Source: Podaxis mareebaensis (Eukaryota > Basidiomycota > Agaricomycetes > Agaricales > Agaricaceae). From it: DNA of 28,804 bases. The stretch is from NCBI GenBank assembly GCA_018524725.1, contig JAEUWP010000368.1, forward strand, positions 1-28,804, in the 5' to 3' direction. Made by a program: the position numbers and the translations under genes. Below, one piece after another: positions 1 through 10,586 of the stretch (the first letter of the stretch is position 1; each line of letters begins with the position of its first letter). The notes beneath the pieces were generated by a model. That model saw nothing but the letters and a program-made list of their open reading frames with translations, was not told the DNA's origin and did not search any database.

Positions 1-449
1 GCTGAATGTGATGCGGAGGCAGAGGTGGTCATGAAGGCAGAGGTGGGCATGAAGGCAGAGGTGGAAGCGAACACGTGCGGATATGGAATATTAGAACCTC
101 CAGAGCGCTGTCGTTCGGATTCATTTGATTCTCACCGAGAACAGCTTTGCGGACGCGATTTGCGGCTTTGAATTCCAACCTTACATTTCGGCGCAAGCCT
201 GGTATGGGTGTTCGTGAATGGCAAGTGAGAGCATTGGTACAAGGTGGGATGCAGATGCAGGGGTGGTGAATGCAGATGAGAAGGCGTGGACGAAGATGAC
301 GCCAGTGAAGATGTCGGTGGTTGACGCGTTCACAATTGAGCTTGGTAGTCAGCCTGGGCGAGGATGCTGGTGGAGTGAGAAGGGTGACTCTCAATCTCTC
401 TATCGCACCACCCGTCCTCCCTATCTCGACGTTGAAAGTACTCCTCAAG
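1..449 (-). other. Stretch left of gene D; possible degenerate D relic
   Basis: I see no intact gene here. Minus-strand frames continue past the in-frame TGA that ends the readable part of D1, with a charged segment (LEEYFQRRDRED) suggesting the gene once ran on. Further left (1-210) the DNA resembles part of the first gene D exon: (GCAGAG) repeats, then GTGGAAGCRAAC, then TTCGTGAATGGCAA, the last also at 2818-2833. A minus-strand segment EFKAANRVRKAVLGEN loosely parallels GFKQVVEHAREAAVDEN of that exon. The similarity is partial, and I treat it as a decayed extra copy with low confidence. Confidence 0.35.
13..66. repeat. 18-base minisatellite, about 3 units
   Basis: Three tandem units follow the pattern ATGAAGGCAGAGGTGGGC, the first diverged at its start. 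The duplicate at 10134-10169 has only two units, so the array has changed length since the duplication. Its (GCAGAG)-rich composition resembles the SASA-coding tract inside gene D at 2606-2633. Confidence 0.8.
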
Positions 450-3395
450 TCAGAGTAAGACTGTAGGCAGCCACGATGCCCTGCGCACGTTGTGCCAAAG
501 TTGAAAATGGGCGATGGAGGAGTGCACGTACGGTTCGAGTGACCTCGTCAGAAGCCTAAATTCGCGAAAGAACATACAAAACAGTATCCCTTGCATTGGT
601 GAGGTCAGCGCCGTTTTCTCCTATTCAACATATCAATCACTGAGTAAGCGAACAGCAAACGTACCTTGGCCTCAATAAGCACAGCTACCCTCACCTCGAG
701 CCCCGCGACAAACTTGACAAGGTTATGCCTTGCTGTTTCACTTCCCTATTACTGGTCAACATAGATGCAACCTGGCAATGTTTCGAACCCACCAAAGTAG
801 CCGCAATCGCCGCAGAAGAACTTGCGGAACCCCCTCTCGAAGCGTCCCTGATCCTCCTTAGCACCCTCAATCTCTTAACCAACTCAAGCATCACAAGCAC
901 CTACCCCAACGTCCCTCCTTCCCTTTTATCTTTGTTTTCACCACCAGAAACAACAGGCACTTCGCTCATCAGAGCAATACTAATCATCTCTGCATCCCTC
1001 ACCCACCAATCGCGCACCACACAAGCCAAAGCCACACCATGCATAACGCGTTAGCAAGAACGAGTTCGCGGGACGACGCGGCGAGCGTGAAGAGGGGCTT
1101 GAAGAAAATTTGGGGAGTGAGAGTTGATAGTGTGGTTAGCAGGGTTGTGAGAGTCGGTTGTAAGCGTGGTGGCGTTGATTGGGGTTGATAAGAATAGGAG
1201 GAAGATGAACGAGAGTGGGATGGTGTCGTTGGGGATCGGATGGAAGACAGTAACGTAGGTGGAGGTGGATCTTGGACCAAGCGCTATAGTACAGATTGTA
1301 TCAGAACCTGAAGACGGGATGTAAAAAAGAGTAAATTCACGTCTGTCAAACCAGGGAAAATACGCTGGACAATAATCTTCCTCGCACTATCCGGTACCCG
1401 ATTCACAACTCCGATCAGAACATGCACGATGGTCGCCCATTCCGCATTCGCAATCTACAGCCAATGTCAGCCCTATAGCCTCTATCTTCCGTCCCTTCCC
1501 CCCTCCTTGTCCTCCCTATTGTCCTTTGCCTGAACACCAATAATAGTGACTTCAGGAATGACCAGCTTCTCAAGCAACGATACAATATGGTTCGTTAACG
1601 TCGTACGTAGGTCGTGGCGAAGCTCGTGAGGCAGTAGAGACAGTATCGATGAAACACCATTGCAGAAGTGGATCACCTGTCTAGAAGAAATAGCTGTCTG
1701 CATCGCCGTCGGGCGTTTAGGTGACCGGAACCAATGTTCCTATAAGAAGGCACACATCGAATCAACCCCAAATCCGAAGCGGGGAGGGGGAGTGAAGAGA
1801 CGAACCTCAACTGCGTGTTGCAACAGCCAAATCCTTACTTCTCGTTCACACATCTCAATACAACACATCGTCGCCTCCGACAGCATCAACCTTCTCACAT
1901 CCTCCGCTGTATCAATCTGCGAATCCCACTTGGCATCATATTCTTCTTCGACGGTATCCTCATCCAGGGCGCCGGAGGATAGATGCTCGATGATGTCTTT
2001 GATGGTTTTTAGGTCACCTGAGATCTCGTCTTGAGATTGTATCTGCGATCGAGGCACCTGCGATTGCGATTGAGATGCGGCAAGGGGGAGGATAACAAAC
2101 ACGCTATTCGCGACTGAGTGGATGGTATCAGGCGACATTAACATATGGTTATTCTCGCTTGGTATTGTGAGCCCCCACAGCGCACCAAGTATCCTACTGA
2201 GGAGGTGCGATGGAGCTAGGAGGGCGGCCTTAGCGCACCACAGACATCTCTCTGCACTAGCTAACTGGGTTCAAATTAATACAATGTTTTAAATTCGAAT
2301 ATGGAATAAGAACACAAACCTCGTTGGCGGGGGGCCAAGTCTTGATCAACACCTCGAATGTATCCAACGCCAACCACCGTTCCTCTTCTATTTTCGCTAA
2401 AGCTTCATCCCCGACACCCGAGCTAATTGATGTAAACGGTACGAGGAGTGCCGACAACACCAGACCTTCGTGCGGGAGGTAAACCGAGCGTAGCGTTGAT
2501 GTCGCCGATCCAGAGGCTTGCCATAAGACTTGGTGGAGATATCTCACCGAAGGTGCTGTATACTGTGTTGCGGTGCCACCTCCAGAACCAGAGCCTAGGT
2601 GCAATGCAGAGGCAGAGGCAGAGGCAGAGGCAGTGGTAAGCACGGAAGTGGAAGCAAACGTGAGTGTATAAGGGTAGCCAGAACCAGAATACCGCTGTTC
2701 AGTCTTCTTCGTGCCGGACCCCGCCACCGTCGCCAACGACACCGCGGATCCAGCCCCCATTCCAGTCCCAGAGGTCCCCGAGCCAGAGATCGTGCTCCCC
2801 AAAGACGACATCGTCGTCTTCGTGAATGGCAAATACATCTGTCTCCCAGACGCACTTGCTCCAGTTGTCATCGTATCTCCATGTTTCCCCTTCCCACCAC
2901 AATGTCGAAAGTGGTCAACAGACCATGTGGCCCAACATGCCCTTAGTACATCCTCAGCAAACTTTCGATTCTCGTCAACAGCAGCCTCACGTGCGTGCTC
3001 CACCACTTGTTTGAAGCCGAACCTAGCTGCAAGGCGCGAGCCTGGTTTGGGCGTTTGTGACCGTGAAGGTGGGCGAGTGGGTACCGATGCGGATGCGGAG
3101 GCGATAGCAGGTAAGGAGGTAAACGAAGACGACGCCGATGCCGACTGCTGGTGATGAAATGGCGGTATAGGCGGAGGTGGGAGAGGCGCAGACGGCGGCG
3201 TAACAGTTGTAGATGCAGGAGGCGTAGTTGATCTCCCAGCAGCCATAAACACATGCTGGCGTCAACTTGTTCATCGAGTTGTGTGAGAACGTTGGTTGGC
3301 TGGTCAGCACGCTTTCCAGAGGGTTTTAGAGAGTCTAGAGAGAACAGACGCCTCGGCGTTGGTTTTCTGATTTCGCCGGCATGTTGTTGGCTCAT
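450..3395 (-). pseudogene. Gene D copy 1: helical-repeat-like protein, decayed
   Basis: This is a multi-exon minus-strand gene I cannot identify with confidence. It opens with a low-complexity Pro/Ser/Ala region (from Met at 3246), then a charged helix (FGFKQVVEHAREAAVDEN), Gly/Ser/Ala-rich linkers, and Leu-rich helical segments suggestive of a HEAT/ARM-type scaffold. A fungal tuberin-like protein is one guess. Readable exons: 3246-2320, 2264-1806, about 1676-1482, then pieces at 1434-1300, 1230-760 and 690-450. Introns such as 2319-2265 and 1805-1677 have GT...AG ends and join in phase. Lesions: a 217-base deletion near 3260 puts the upstream segment starting at 3395 (MSQQHAGEIRKPTP) out of frame; about 230 bases are missing near 1480; one base is missing near 1031 relative to copy 2; an in-frame TGA at 450-452 is shared with copy 2. 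Probably non-functional. Confidence 0.7.
2606..2633. repeat. GGCAGA hexanucleotide microsatellite (codes Ala-Ser)
   Basis: A short (GGCAGA)n run within exon 1 of gene D copy 1, read on the minus strand as alternating Ser and Ala. Copy 2 has a shorter run (12771-12792), a replication-slippage length difference. Confidence 0.85.
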
Positions 3396-3816
3396 GGCAG
3401 GCCATGACACGCACAACCTCGAGCTCTTGCGAATTGGTGTTGTTATTATGTAATCAAAAAAGAGGTACGCTTGAACCGGACAAGATTCTGACAAACATAC
3501 AACCCCTCAAACGCACGAGGGAGTAAAGCGTCAAGGGGGAGCCATTTTCCAATACCACATTCGAAGGTAGTAGGAGCAAGTCACACCGCACAATTCAAAG
3601 AGTGGATACACGGCCCTTCGCATCGGACAATAGCCCCATTGAACATCTTTCACTGTAGATCGTTTCTCGGCTTTCGTTTTTTGCCCAGGTCCGTACTTGA
3701 GTATGGTAGACCATGAAATCTTCCTCAGAAAACATGGGGAGTAGGACCACAAGATAGTACATGACAAATCCAATCCAACTGCGCCCCGCGCACCCTACAC
3801 GAGGAGTAAAATCATG
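3396..3816. other. Region between gene D copy 1 and the NACHT-kinase gene
   Basis: No gene is visible. The left part (to about 3612) belongs to the duplication shared with unit 2. The right part (about 3630-3816) is the 3' flank of the kinase gene and matches 16000-16195, the 3' flank of the second kinase. In unit 2 these two pieces are separated by a NACHT pseudogene (14086-15933), so about 1.9 kb was either lost here or gained there. It could hold the terminator of the kinase gene and the promoter of gene D, both minus strand, but no clear signal was seen. Confidence 0.6.
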
Positions 3817-6800
3817 CTAGAGCTGCAACAACTGGAGCAGATCAACAACCGAAATACATCTTCAACATTTTCCAAGATACGTACTTCGTGGAGGATTTCC
3901 GCAACCCGATCCAAATCGACGAATGCTTGAGCACGTTGCAGCATCGCGTGCCGCCACTCGTCATGCACCAGACGATCCCCAGCCCTGCCTTCGTACCCGT
4001 TCTTAAGTCTCACGAATTCTGGACTCTGTAATATCTGTGCGCAGGTCGGTCGATTTTCAGGCTCTCGTGCCCAGCAGGACATCATCAAGTCCCACATTGC
4101 ATCATCGATCTGGTTGATATCCAGTTCTGGCTTCCCCCTAGGTCGAGTGGGCAAGATACCCATAAACAGCCTGCCTATCACCTGGTGGTCTGGCGTGTAA
4201 TCGTAGAATGGTGTCCGCCGCGTCATGACCTGACTCTCCTGAGTGCAAGTAACACTCGAGAATTTGAGGGCGCCCATACCTCGTAGCAGAACATCCCAAA
4301 AGCCCACATATCACTCATTATGCTTGGGTGGCCGCCCTCATCCAGCAGTTCAGGAGCAGCCCAGCGAGTCGAATACCCCATGACTTCCCCGGGTGCTATT
4401 ATCCCATCACAGATAGTTGAAAGAATGAAGTCGGTGATGCAAGCTCTCCCAGAATCATTCACAAGAATGTTATTCTATGTTCCTTAGGAGTTAGAAGGCG
4501 GAAACAGCCTGGTGAGAGAATGAACTGAAGTACCCCTTTAGGATCACCGTGAATTATCCCTTCACTGTGTAGATAATCAAGACCGCAGGCTACGTCATAA
4601 ATCTCAGAATAGATGGGATCAGTCAAGCATGCACAACACAGGAGAGGAATGATACTCACAAGAGATTTGCGACATACAAGGGGGTTGGCCTGGAGGTATT
4701 GAACGAGGTTGCCATTAGTCATCCAGGGGGACACAAGGCAGGTCAGTCTGCTCATTGTGCCATCACAGCAATAAACACCATAGAAAGGTGTGATGTTGGG
4801 ATGGTGGAACTGACCCCATAGAACAGCTTCCTTGCCAATGAGCTGGTGGTAGGTTAATGGTGGACCAGAAATATGCGGGATAGATAACTGAACCTCGAGC
4901 ATATTTTTCGTCTCCAAATTCCGAGACGACCGCATGACCTTCAAACAGAGGCTCTGCCTGCCATAACGACCCTGGTAAATATCACAAGAACTTCCAATGT
5001 CAACAAGTTGACTATCTTCGAAGGCAATGCCTTTCAACACATAACACCGAGGGTAGAGCATTGAGGTCTCAGAGAGCCTGCGGAGGACTTGGAGAACGAG
5101 TTTCCGGAAGCTAGGTGCTGCAGGTTCCGATCGTATAAGCACCTGCGAACAATGAGATTCTGTAAGCTTAAAGATTCAGAAGCCTCTCATGCTCACCGAG
5201 CATAAGTAGTCTATTATCAGTTGCGCTCTATCACCTTCCAGGCACCACAACGTTTTTCTCCTCTCCTCATTCTCTAGTACCTGGGTAAGCATCCCCAAGA
5301 GGCGCGTGATTCTTGACGATTGTGGTAAGGCATCAGTAGGGCATTGAGTATCGGCCGAGCTGGTGGGGACGGGCACCACCTCATCTCGCACCACCAAGGT
5401 CATCTTGTCACCATTTCCACGGATAGAATACTTTTTTTCTGGAGCATTTAAAAGCCCGCCTTGTTGAGCTGTGAAGACCGGCCCCGTGGAACTTCTGCAT
5501 TCGGACGAACGAATGACTTTAGGGCGCCACATTTGGGGTATCTGTGATATTTGGTCAAGGTCACGCCATTGGGAGCGGTAGCTCCTGCAATATGTGACAT
5601 ACCTTCTCAACAAATGCTTCCAAGTCATAACGAAACTCATTACAGAATTCGACAACAAGGCTCCAATTGAGGCACGAAAACCGTCGCAGTACATCGGCCT
5701 CGAGGTCCGTGTTTCCCATGAACATAAAACAATGCCACGCCGCTATTGAATATATTTGATCCCTCATTTCTTGTCCGGAACTGGCCCGCTGAGCCGACGT
5801 GTTGATACTGCACTCATCTAAGATACAGGTCAGTTGTCCAGTTTCAACCCTGGTATCAGCTTCACACTCACTAGGACCAGGGGTTGACGAATGGCAGAGT
5901 GCGTCGATACACGCAGAATAGAACCGGTTATAGGTATGCTGTGCCTCGACGCAAAACTCCGCGGTCGACCTCGTAATGTTACATAGGAAGTCGCTAAATG
6001 ACGCATGGTAAAACGATAGATGGCTCGGCACTCCACTACGGGTCTCCTTTACCTCGAGGACAGAATGAAGATTGCTGAGGGCTACGTAGATGGTCATCGG
6101 CGAGAGCTTAAGGATCGCGCAATAATTAGAGAGGTAGTCGTTACCCCCTACGTGATGAAAATGGAGCAGCAACAGCAACAATGTAGTGGAAAGGATGTCT
6201 TCTGGGATTTGCTTCATCACGAGGATGTAGAATTGATCCAAGTTCGATAGTGGGTTAGCTGAACGGCTGTTGCTGCGACCCACTTCCAGTACTAACTGAA
6301 GCTGTTGTTCGGGTCCATATAGGCCAGGACTGTGAGCGATGAATCTGATCGCGCTCGCCGGATAGATAAACAACCCCCCGGATTGGCGAACGAGCTGTTG
6401 AACGTCTTCCTCCGATGGCCAAGGGATCGTCGCAGGGATGTTGTACTTGGCCCGGATCATCCTGAATCCATCTCGAAGATACGCTTCAATGTCCTTATCG
6501 GCATCGCGGGACACGGGAAGCGTCAATTTCCAGCAGATCTCCCTGATTTGATCTTCGGAGAAGGCAGCAACAATGTGAGGCTCTGGGCGACTGAAGAATG
6601 CCCATAAGAAGGGAGTGCTCTGCTGTAGAACGGAGATAGTGACAACCTCGATGATAACACGTTGGGCATCGAGACCGTCACACTCGTCGAGACCGTCGAT
6701 GATAATGACCTTATCACCGAGCTCATGGTCCCGGCTCTTCAACTGTGCAAGTGGTTTTACGAGCAACTCTCGGAACTGGACATCGATCGATTTTTCGAGG

Positions 6801-7336
6801 ATGGAGGGATCATGTGCGATCTTGGCATCGATGAGGTCGCGGTAAGCCTGGGATTTGGTGGAAAGCTGGTAAGCGATAGTTGGCACGAATTGCGCTGGAT
6901 TGTTTCGGTTGTTAGGTCGGGAGAAGAAGAAGGATGCGCCAAATCTATCCTTTACGCGCTCTGACTCGGCACATGTCTGCGCCACCGCAGACTTCCCAAC
7001 CCCTGCTGGCCCTTCCAGCCATAACACGCGAGCCTTTGTCTGCCAGTTGCCCGTGCCCCAGCTAGTGATATTGCGGATGTGCTCTTCGCGAGTACCGGCA
7101 AAACATCGTGGGGGATCGCGTGTGCCAGAATCATGGATGGCTTCTAACATCGATGCTTCCTGTAGTGCATCGATGCCTTTGCCCTCTTATGCGGGTTGAG
7201 CGTTCACGTCAGTTCTCTCCATAGTTGGCTGGCACTCACTGCGAAATTGCACTCCATTGTGAATGGTAACATTCACAGATTTATCAATGAATAAACCTCG
7301 GACCACAAAGTCGTGGCATTTTCGAAAAAAGCCCAT
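3817..7336 (-). CDS. NACHT NTPase fused to C-terminal TKL-type protein kinase (NLR-like), intact
   Basis: My spliced model has ten exons: 7336-7240, 7185-5872, 5817-5603, 5541-5197, 5142-4894, 4842-4660, 4602-4534, 4474-4280, 4229-3885 and 3822-3817. They total 3018 bases (1005 aa plus TAG); all nine introns are GT...AG, 50-62 bases, in phase. The ATG at 7336 opens MGFFRKCHDFVV. Residues about 35-70 carry the usual fungal NACHT lead-in (PPRCFAGTREEHI). Walker A GPAGVGKSA is at residues 91-99 (DNA 6986-7012) and Walker B IIIDGLDE at about 193-200. A linker follows, with the kinase from about 690: glycine-loop DIGSSCDIYQG, Lys725 (LCLK), catalytic HGDPKGNN with Asp821 (DNA 4543-4545), and CWAREPENRPT near 941. 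The DFG motif is DFI (4424-4432), so the Gly is missing. Known fungal NLRs use NACHT for nucleotide-driven oligomerisation. Kinase signalling on activation is inferred. No WD, ANK or TPR repeats were seen. Confidence 0.87.
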
Positions 7337-7820
7337 TGCGGAGAGTGGTAGCAGGTTGGAGTATGTCAGTGAGGAGAGGCGGTGGATGACAGAGGGAAAG
7401 GAAGCAACACGCCAGCACGTTGCTGTTTCTCACAACAGTCCATAACGCACAGGCAGGTGCCGAGCGCTGAGGCCTTGAGGCGGCTGAGCGCTGAGTGCTG
7501 AAGTGCTGAATGCTAACCGTTTCAGAAGCGATCATTGCCACATCGATCGTCACTTTCTCGCCCACCACCTTTGCATGGCAGTTCCCGAAGGTTCTCCATT
7601 TCAAATCACGAGACGTGATGTGAAACGACGGTCAATACGCCATTTCTGTCAAAAAGATGCAGAGTACATAAACCACGCCAGCCCTTCCCGTGACCAAAGT
7701 ACAACTCCCGTTGATCCAACAACGCCTTCGGAAAACGCGGCGAACTCTATTAAAACCGGCCACGATAGCGTTGCCATCCTTTCCCTTGCTCCCTCAGACG
7801 ATAATCCTACCCCTCCTCTG

Positions 7821-8036
7821 TCAAGGTCTGCCAGCGCGAGGACGTGAGGAGGTTGGGGACAGTGATGTATCCCTTACAGCAATAATGGCGCCGAACATAG
7901 CGGTGATGGCGAAGACTCCGCATAGACCACATATCGGCAACGGGCACACAGGCACCTCGCGATGCAAACCTGCGTAGCCATTGTACTTCCGAATCAGGTA
8001 ATGAATGCACATTACAATACTTGCAGCATTGAGCAC
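7821..8036 (-). CDS. Possible small membrane protein, unassigned
   Basis: A 71-aa minus-strand ORF with one hydrophobic stretch, containing ICGLCGVFAITAMFGAIIAV, that could span a membrane. The first codons carry a second Met. No family is recognised and no second copy exists in the window to test conservation. An overlapping plus-strand ORF (7690-7977) competes for the same bases. It may be an exon of a larger gene, a relic, or chance. Confidence 0.2.
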   Translation of the reverse strand: MLNAASIVMCIHYLIRKYNGYAGLHREVPVCPLPICGLCGVFAITAMFGAIIAVRDTSLSPTSSRPRAGRP

Positions 8037-8552
8037 TCGTCAGTAGTCTCTCAATTGTACATCTGCCGTGTTACCCCGATAGCCGACTCCCTTCGAATCT
8101 GGTCTCGGGCGGCCTCGTCAAGCAATGTGTAACAACACCTGTATCCCGGGGCTTCGTCGGTCAACAATGACTGGTCGTACCAAGAAATCCTGCGGTCGAG
8201 AAGGTGTTCCGGAGATGCACGACGTCTGGTCGAAAGTTTGATGAAAAGGTGGTATGCGTATCGTATAACAACGCATCCACGGGTTCCTCGAGCTGCCTGC
8301 CTATCGAGGACTGGTATCTCTAGATAGAAGGTAGTGTGGGTCCTCTGAAGTTCGCTCTGATCCCATTTAACCTGGCAATAATTTCGAATTCACAAACACT
8401 TTCGCTCATTGGCACCGACATTCTGTACACGAAATGACCGAATAGGCATAACACTTGTCATCCTTCCTCGGAAGACATGACGCAACCCCTGCCAATCTAG
8501 ACACCGCCCCCGGGAAAATCCTATGAACTCGATTCCAATCAGTCCAAAAGGA

Positions 8553-8981
8553 CATTAGCCACATCCCCCCAGACTCTATTATTCCTACAAATGGCAACCT
8601 CAACCTTTCCTCCGTCCAAGTCTACCTCAAGGACAACAAAGTGGTCGGAAGTGGTGATGTATCCATGGCTAGTAGTGCTAGTGACAATTGTGGCTCAGGG
8701 GACAACGATAAAGACCCCACACGGCGCGAGACTGCGCACCTGCAGATCTGCAGTCAGAACAATGGGTCACGAGTACCTCACAAACCTACCAGGTCATTTT
8801 ACTCTAACACTCTGCCCGCCCCGACACGTCTCAAAGCCACTCTATGAACGAGTTCGAACGGGGGGACGACTCTTTCATGGGCCTCGTCATGCTTCTCGCC
8901 GGATCCGTTGGCCCAAGTGTCGTTGCTGGAGCTGCCAACACAGCGTTCGAGGACTGGAATGCTGATGGGCGGAGAAGGTAG
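8553..8981 (+). pseudogene. Possible plus-strand coding remnant, unassigned
   Basis: From about 8553 to 8847 one plus-strand frame reads like protein (for example DISHIPPDSIIPTNG, then VQVYLKDNKVVGSGDV), but it opens just after an in-frame TGA. An ATG at 8844 in a different frame overlaps that ORF's TGA and gives 45 aa with a hydrophobic segment (FMGLVMLLAGSVGPSVVAGA) and a polar tail ending at 8981. These could be two exons of a small secreted or membrane protein, or a frame-shifted relic. No domain recognised. Confidence 0.2.
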
Positions 8982-9782
8982 CAACAAAGTCAGTGGAGTG
9001 TCGAAAGAGGTCAGAGAAGAGAAGACGAAGACGAGATGAAGATGTACAAACGTCCAATTCTCTCCCCTCGTCGACACATTATATGTCCTATACATTTTTC
9101 AAATATGATTTCTAAATTTTCTTTCCAGACCCTACACTTATATCAAAGGAGTGCTTATACCTGACGTATACCCTCATGGGTTAAGTGTAAGACGAGTAAC
9201 AAATATCAAGCGGGCGTCCGAACAAATGAAAATTTGGATAACATTCTACAGAACATACATACGTGTCTACAAGAGCAGTGGGCCACCCAACCCATGGCCA
9301 TGTTTGACGCGATGAAAAATATGGCACGAGGAGGATTTTTGTGCAGAATATACATTATATCCCTTGAGCATTTAGGCCAGTTTCTTCAGATCGTCCAGCT
9401 GCAATTACCGGCTGGTTGCGTAATACTGTAATACTGACGTTTACACGAACATGCTAAGCGGCACAAGGTTACGGCTATTTGAAAAAAGAGACTGAGACGA
9501 TGGGCGATACATGGATGAGAACAACCTATGGACGATAAAGCATCCAGGAAGACCGAGGCCTGGCCGTCCACCTGGTGCTAATCATGAGTACCCGAAACAC
9601 GAGGGACAGGGGCAATACGAACATGACTCTGCTCCTCGCGAATATCGGGCCTCGCAACCTCGAGCGCCTTTTCGACTATTTCTCTGTTGAGCTTGGTGTC
9701 CACAGATACCCCCAACTTCAACTGTGAACTAACGGAACTCAGCGGTGGTGATTCAGCTGACGACGAACGATACGATTTCGCA

Positions 9783-9834
9783 CTAGCCAGCTAGTTCCAC
9801 ATCAGCATTGCATGATATGGAATAAGAACACACA
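9783..9834. repeat. Degenerate echo of gene D intron 1
   Basis: The stretch CTAGCCAGCTAG...ATATGGAATAAGAACACACACC parallels the exon 2/intron 1 boundary of gene D (2258-2320: CTAGCTAACTGG...ATATGGAATAAGAACACAAACC; also 12424-12486). The exon 1 side does not follow. This suggests an older, decayed copy of gene D between the two clear ones. Confidence 0.5.
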
Positions 9835-10223
9835 CCGTCTGTATGCAGCCAAGCCGTGACCGGAATTGCGAACGCATCGAAGGCCTACCTACCTCCGTTC
9901 CTATACCTTTGCCTGTGCTACGATTTGACCTTGGGCACCCAAGATGAACGAATAACGTGAACGACACAAAGGGCGCGAATAGCACTAGGATTTCAAGAGG
10001 GTGTTACACCGGGTGTAGAGTCCATGTCGTCTGTCCGGAAGGGGCTTGTCGTAGGGCGTGAAGGAGGTATCCAACCAAGAGAGTGCGTTGGGTATCATAT
10101 CGCGCGACCACCGTAAAAGGAGGCTGAATGTGATGTAGAGGCAGAGGTGGTCATGAAGGCAGAGGTGGAAGCGAACATGTGTGCATATGGAATACTAGAA
10201 CCTCCAGAGCGCTGTCGTTCGGC

Positions 10224-10291
10224 TTCATTTGATTCTCGCTGAGAACAGCTTTTCGGGTTCATTTGATTCTCACCGAGAACAGCTTTGCGGA
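10224..10291. repeat. 34-base tandem duplication specific to copy 2
   Basis: The motif TTCATTTGATTCTC plus a following GAGAACAGCTTT occurs twice, at 10224 and 10258, period 34. Copy 1 has a single unit near 120-155. This is a local duplication after the large one. Confidence 0.85.
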
Positions 10292-10586
10292 CGCCATTTG
10301 CGGCTTTGAATTCCAACCTTACAGCTCGCGCAAGCCTGGTATGGGTGTTCGTGCATGGCAAGTGAGAGCACTGGTACAAGGTGGGATGCAGATGCAGGGG
10401 TGGTGAATGCAGATGAGAAGGCGTGGACGAAGATGACGCCAGTGAAGATGTCAGTTGTTGACACATTCACAATTGAGCTTGGTAGTCAACCTGGGCGAGG
10501 ATGCTGGTGGAGTGAGAAGGGTGACTCTCAATCTCTTTATTGCACCACCAGTCCTCCCTATCTCGACGTTGAAAGTACTTCTCAAG

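Larger units (their letters stand above)
1..3612. repeat. Segmental duplication, copy 1
   Basis: This block matches 10123-14049 in the same orientation, with most bases identical by eye over several kilobases. The match begins at the window edge, so copy 1 may extend further left. It ends near 3612, where both copies read through a shared stretch ending in an AGAGTGGA motif and then diverge. The copies differ by large indels: copy 1 lacks 217 bases (near 3260) and about 230 bases (near 1480) that copy 2 has, while copy 2 lacks about 175 bases that copy 1 has near 1611-1790. Homology resumes beyond the block (kinase and NACHT genes), so this is part of a larger duplicated unit. Confidence 0.93.
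7337..10122. other. Gene-poor spacer between the two units
   Basis: Nothing here can be assigned to a family. It begins with the presumed promoter of the NACHT-kinase gene (upstream of 7336, minus strand); no clear TATA box was seen. A GCTGAG-rich low-complexity patch lies at about 7455-7510. Several ORFs of 60-125 aa overlap on both strands without codon or domain support. Possible coding scraps are listed separately at 7821-8036 and 8553-8981. From about 9100 the DNA is more AT-rich and has no convincing ORF, apart from an echo of gene D near 9783-9834. Confidence 0.6.

Noticed and set aside
13..66. CRISPR-like array
   Set aside because: Units are contiguous 18-base repeats without spacers, in a eukaryotic context.
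2711..3154. 147-aa plus-strand ORF, also present in the duplicate at 12870-13313
   Set aside because: Antisense to exon 1 of gene D. The minus-strand frame has intron boundaries and protein-like content; conservation here comes from the duplication itself.
6020..6964. Plus-strand ORFs across the NACHT region (6020-6250, 6332-6607, 6662-6964)
   Set aside because: Antisense shadows of a minus-strand exon with Walker motifs and consistent splicing.
9234..9985. Short ORFs in the AT-rich spacer
   Set aside because: 60-65 aa each, no motifs, no second copy, and no sign of splice sites that would join them.
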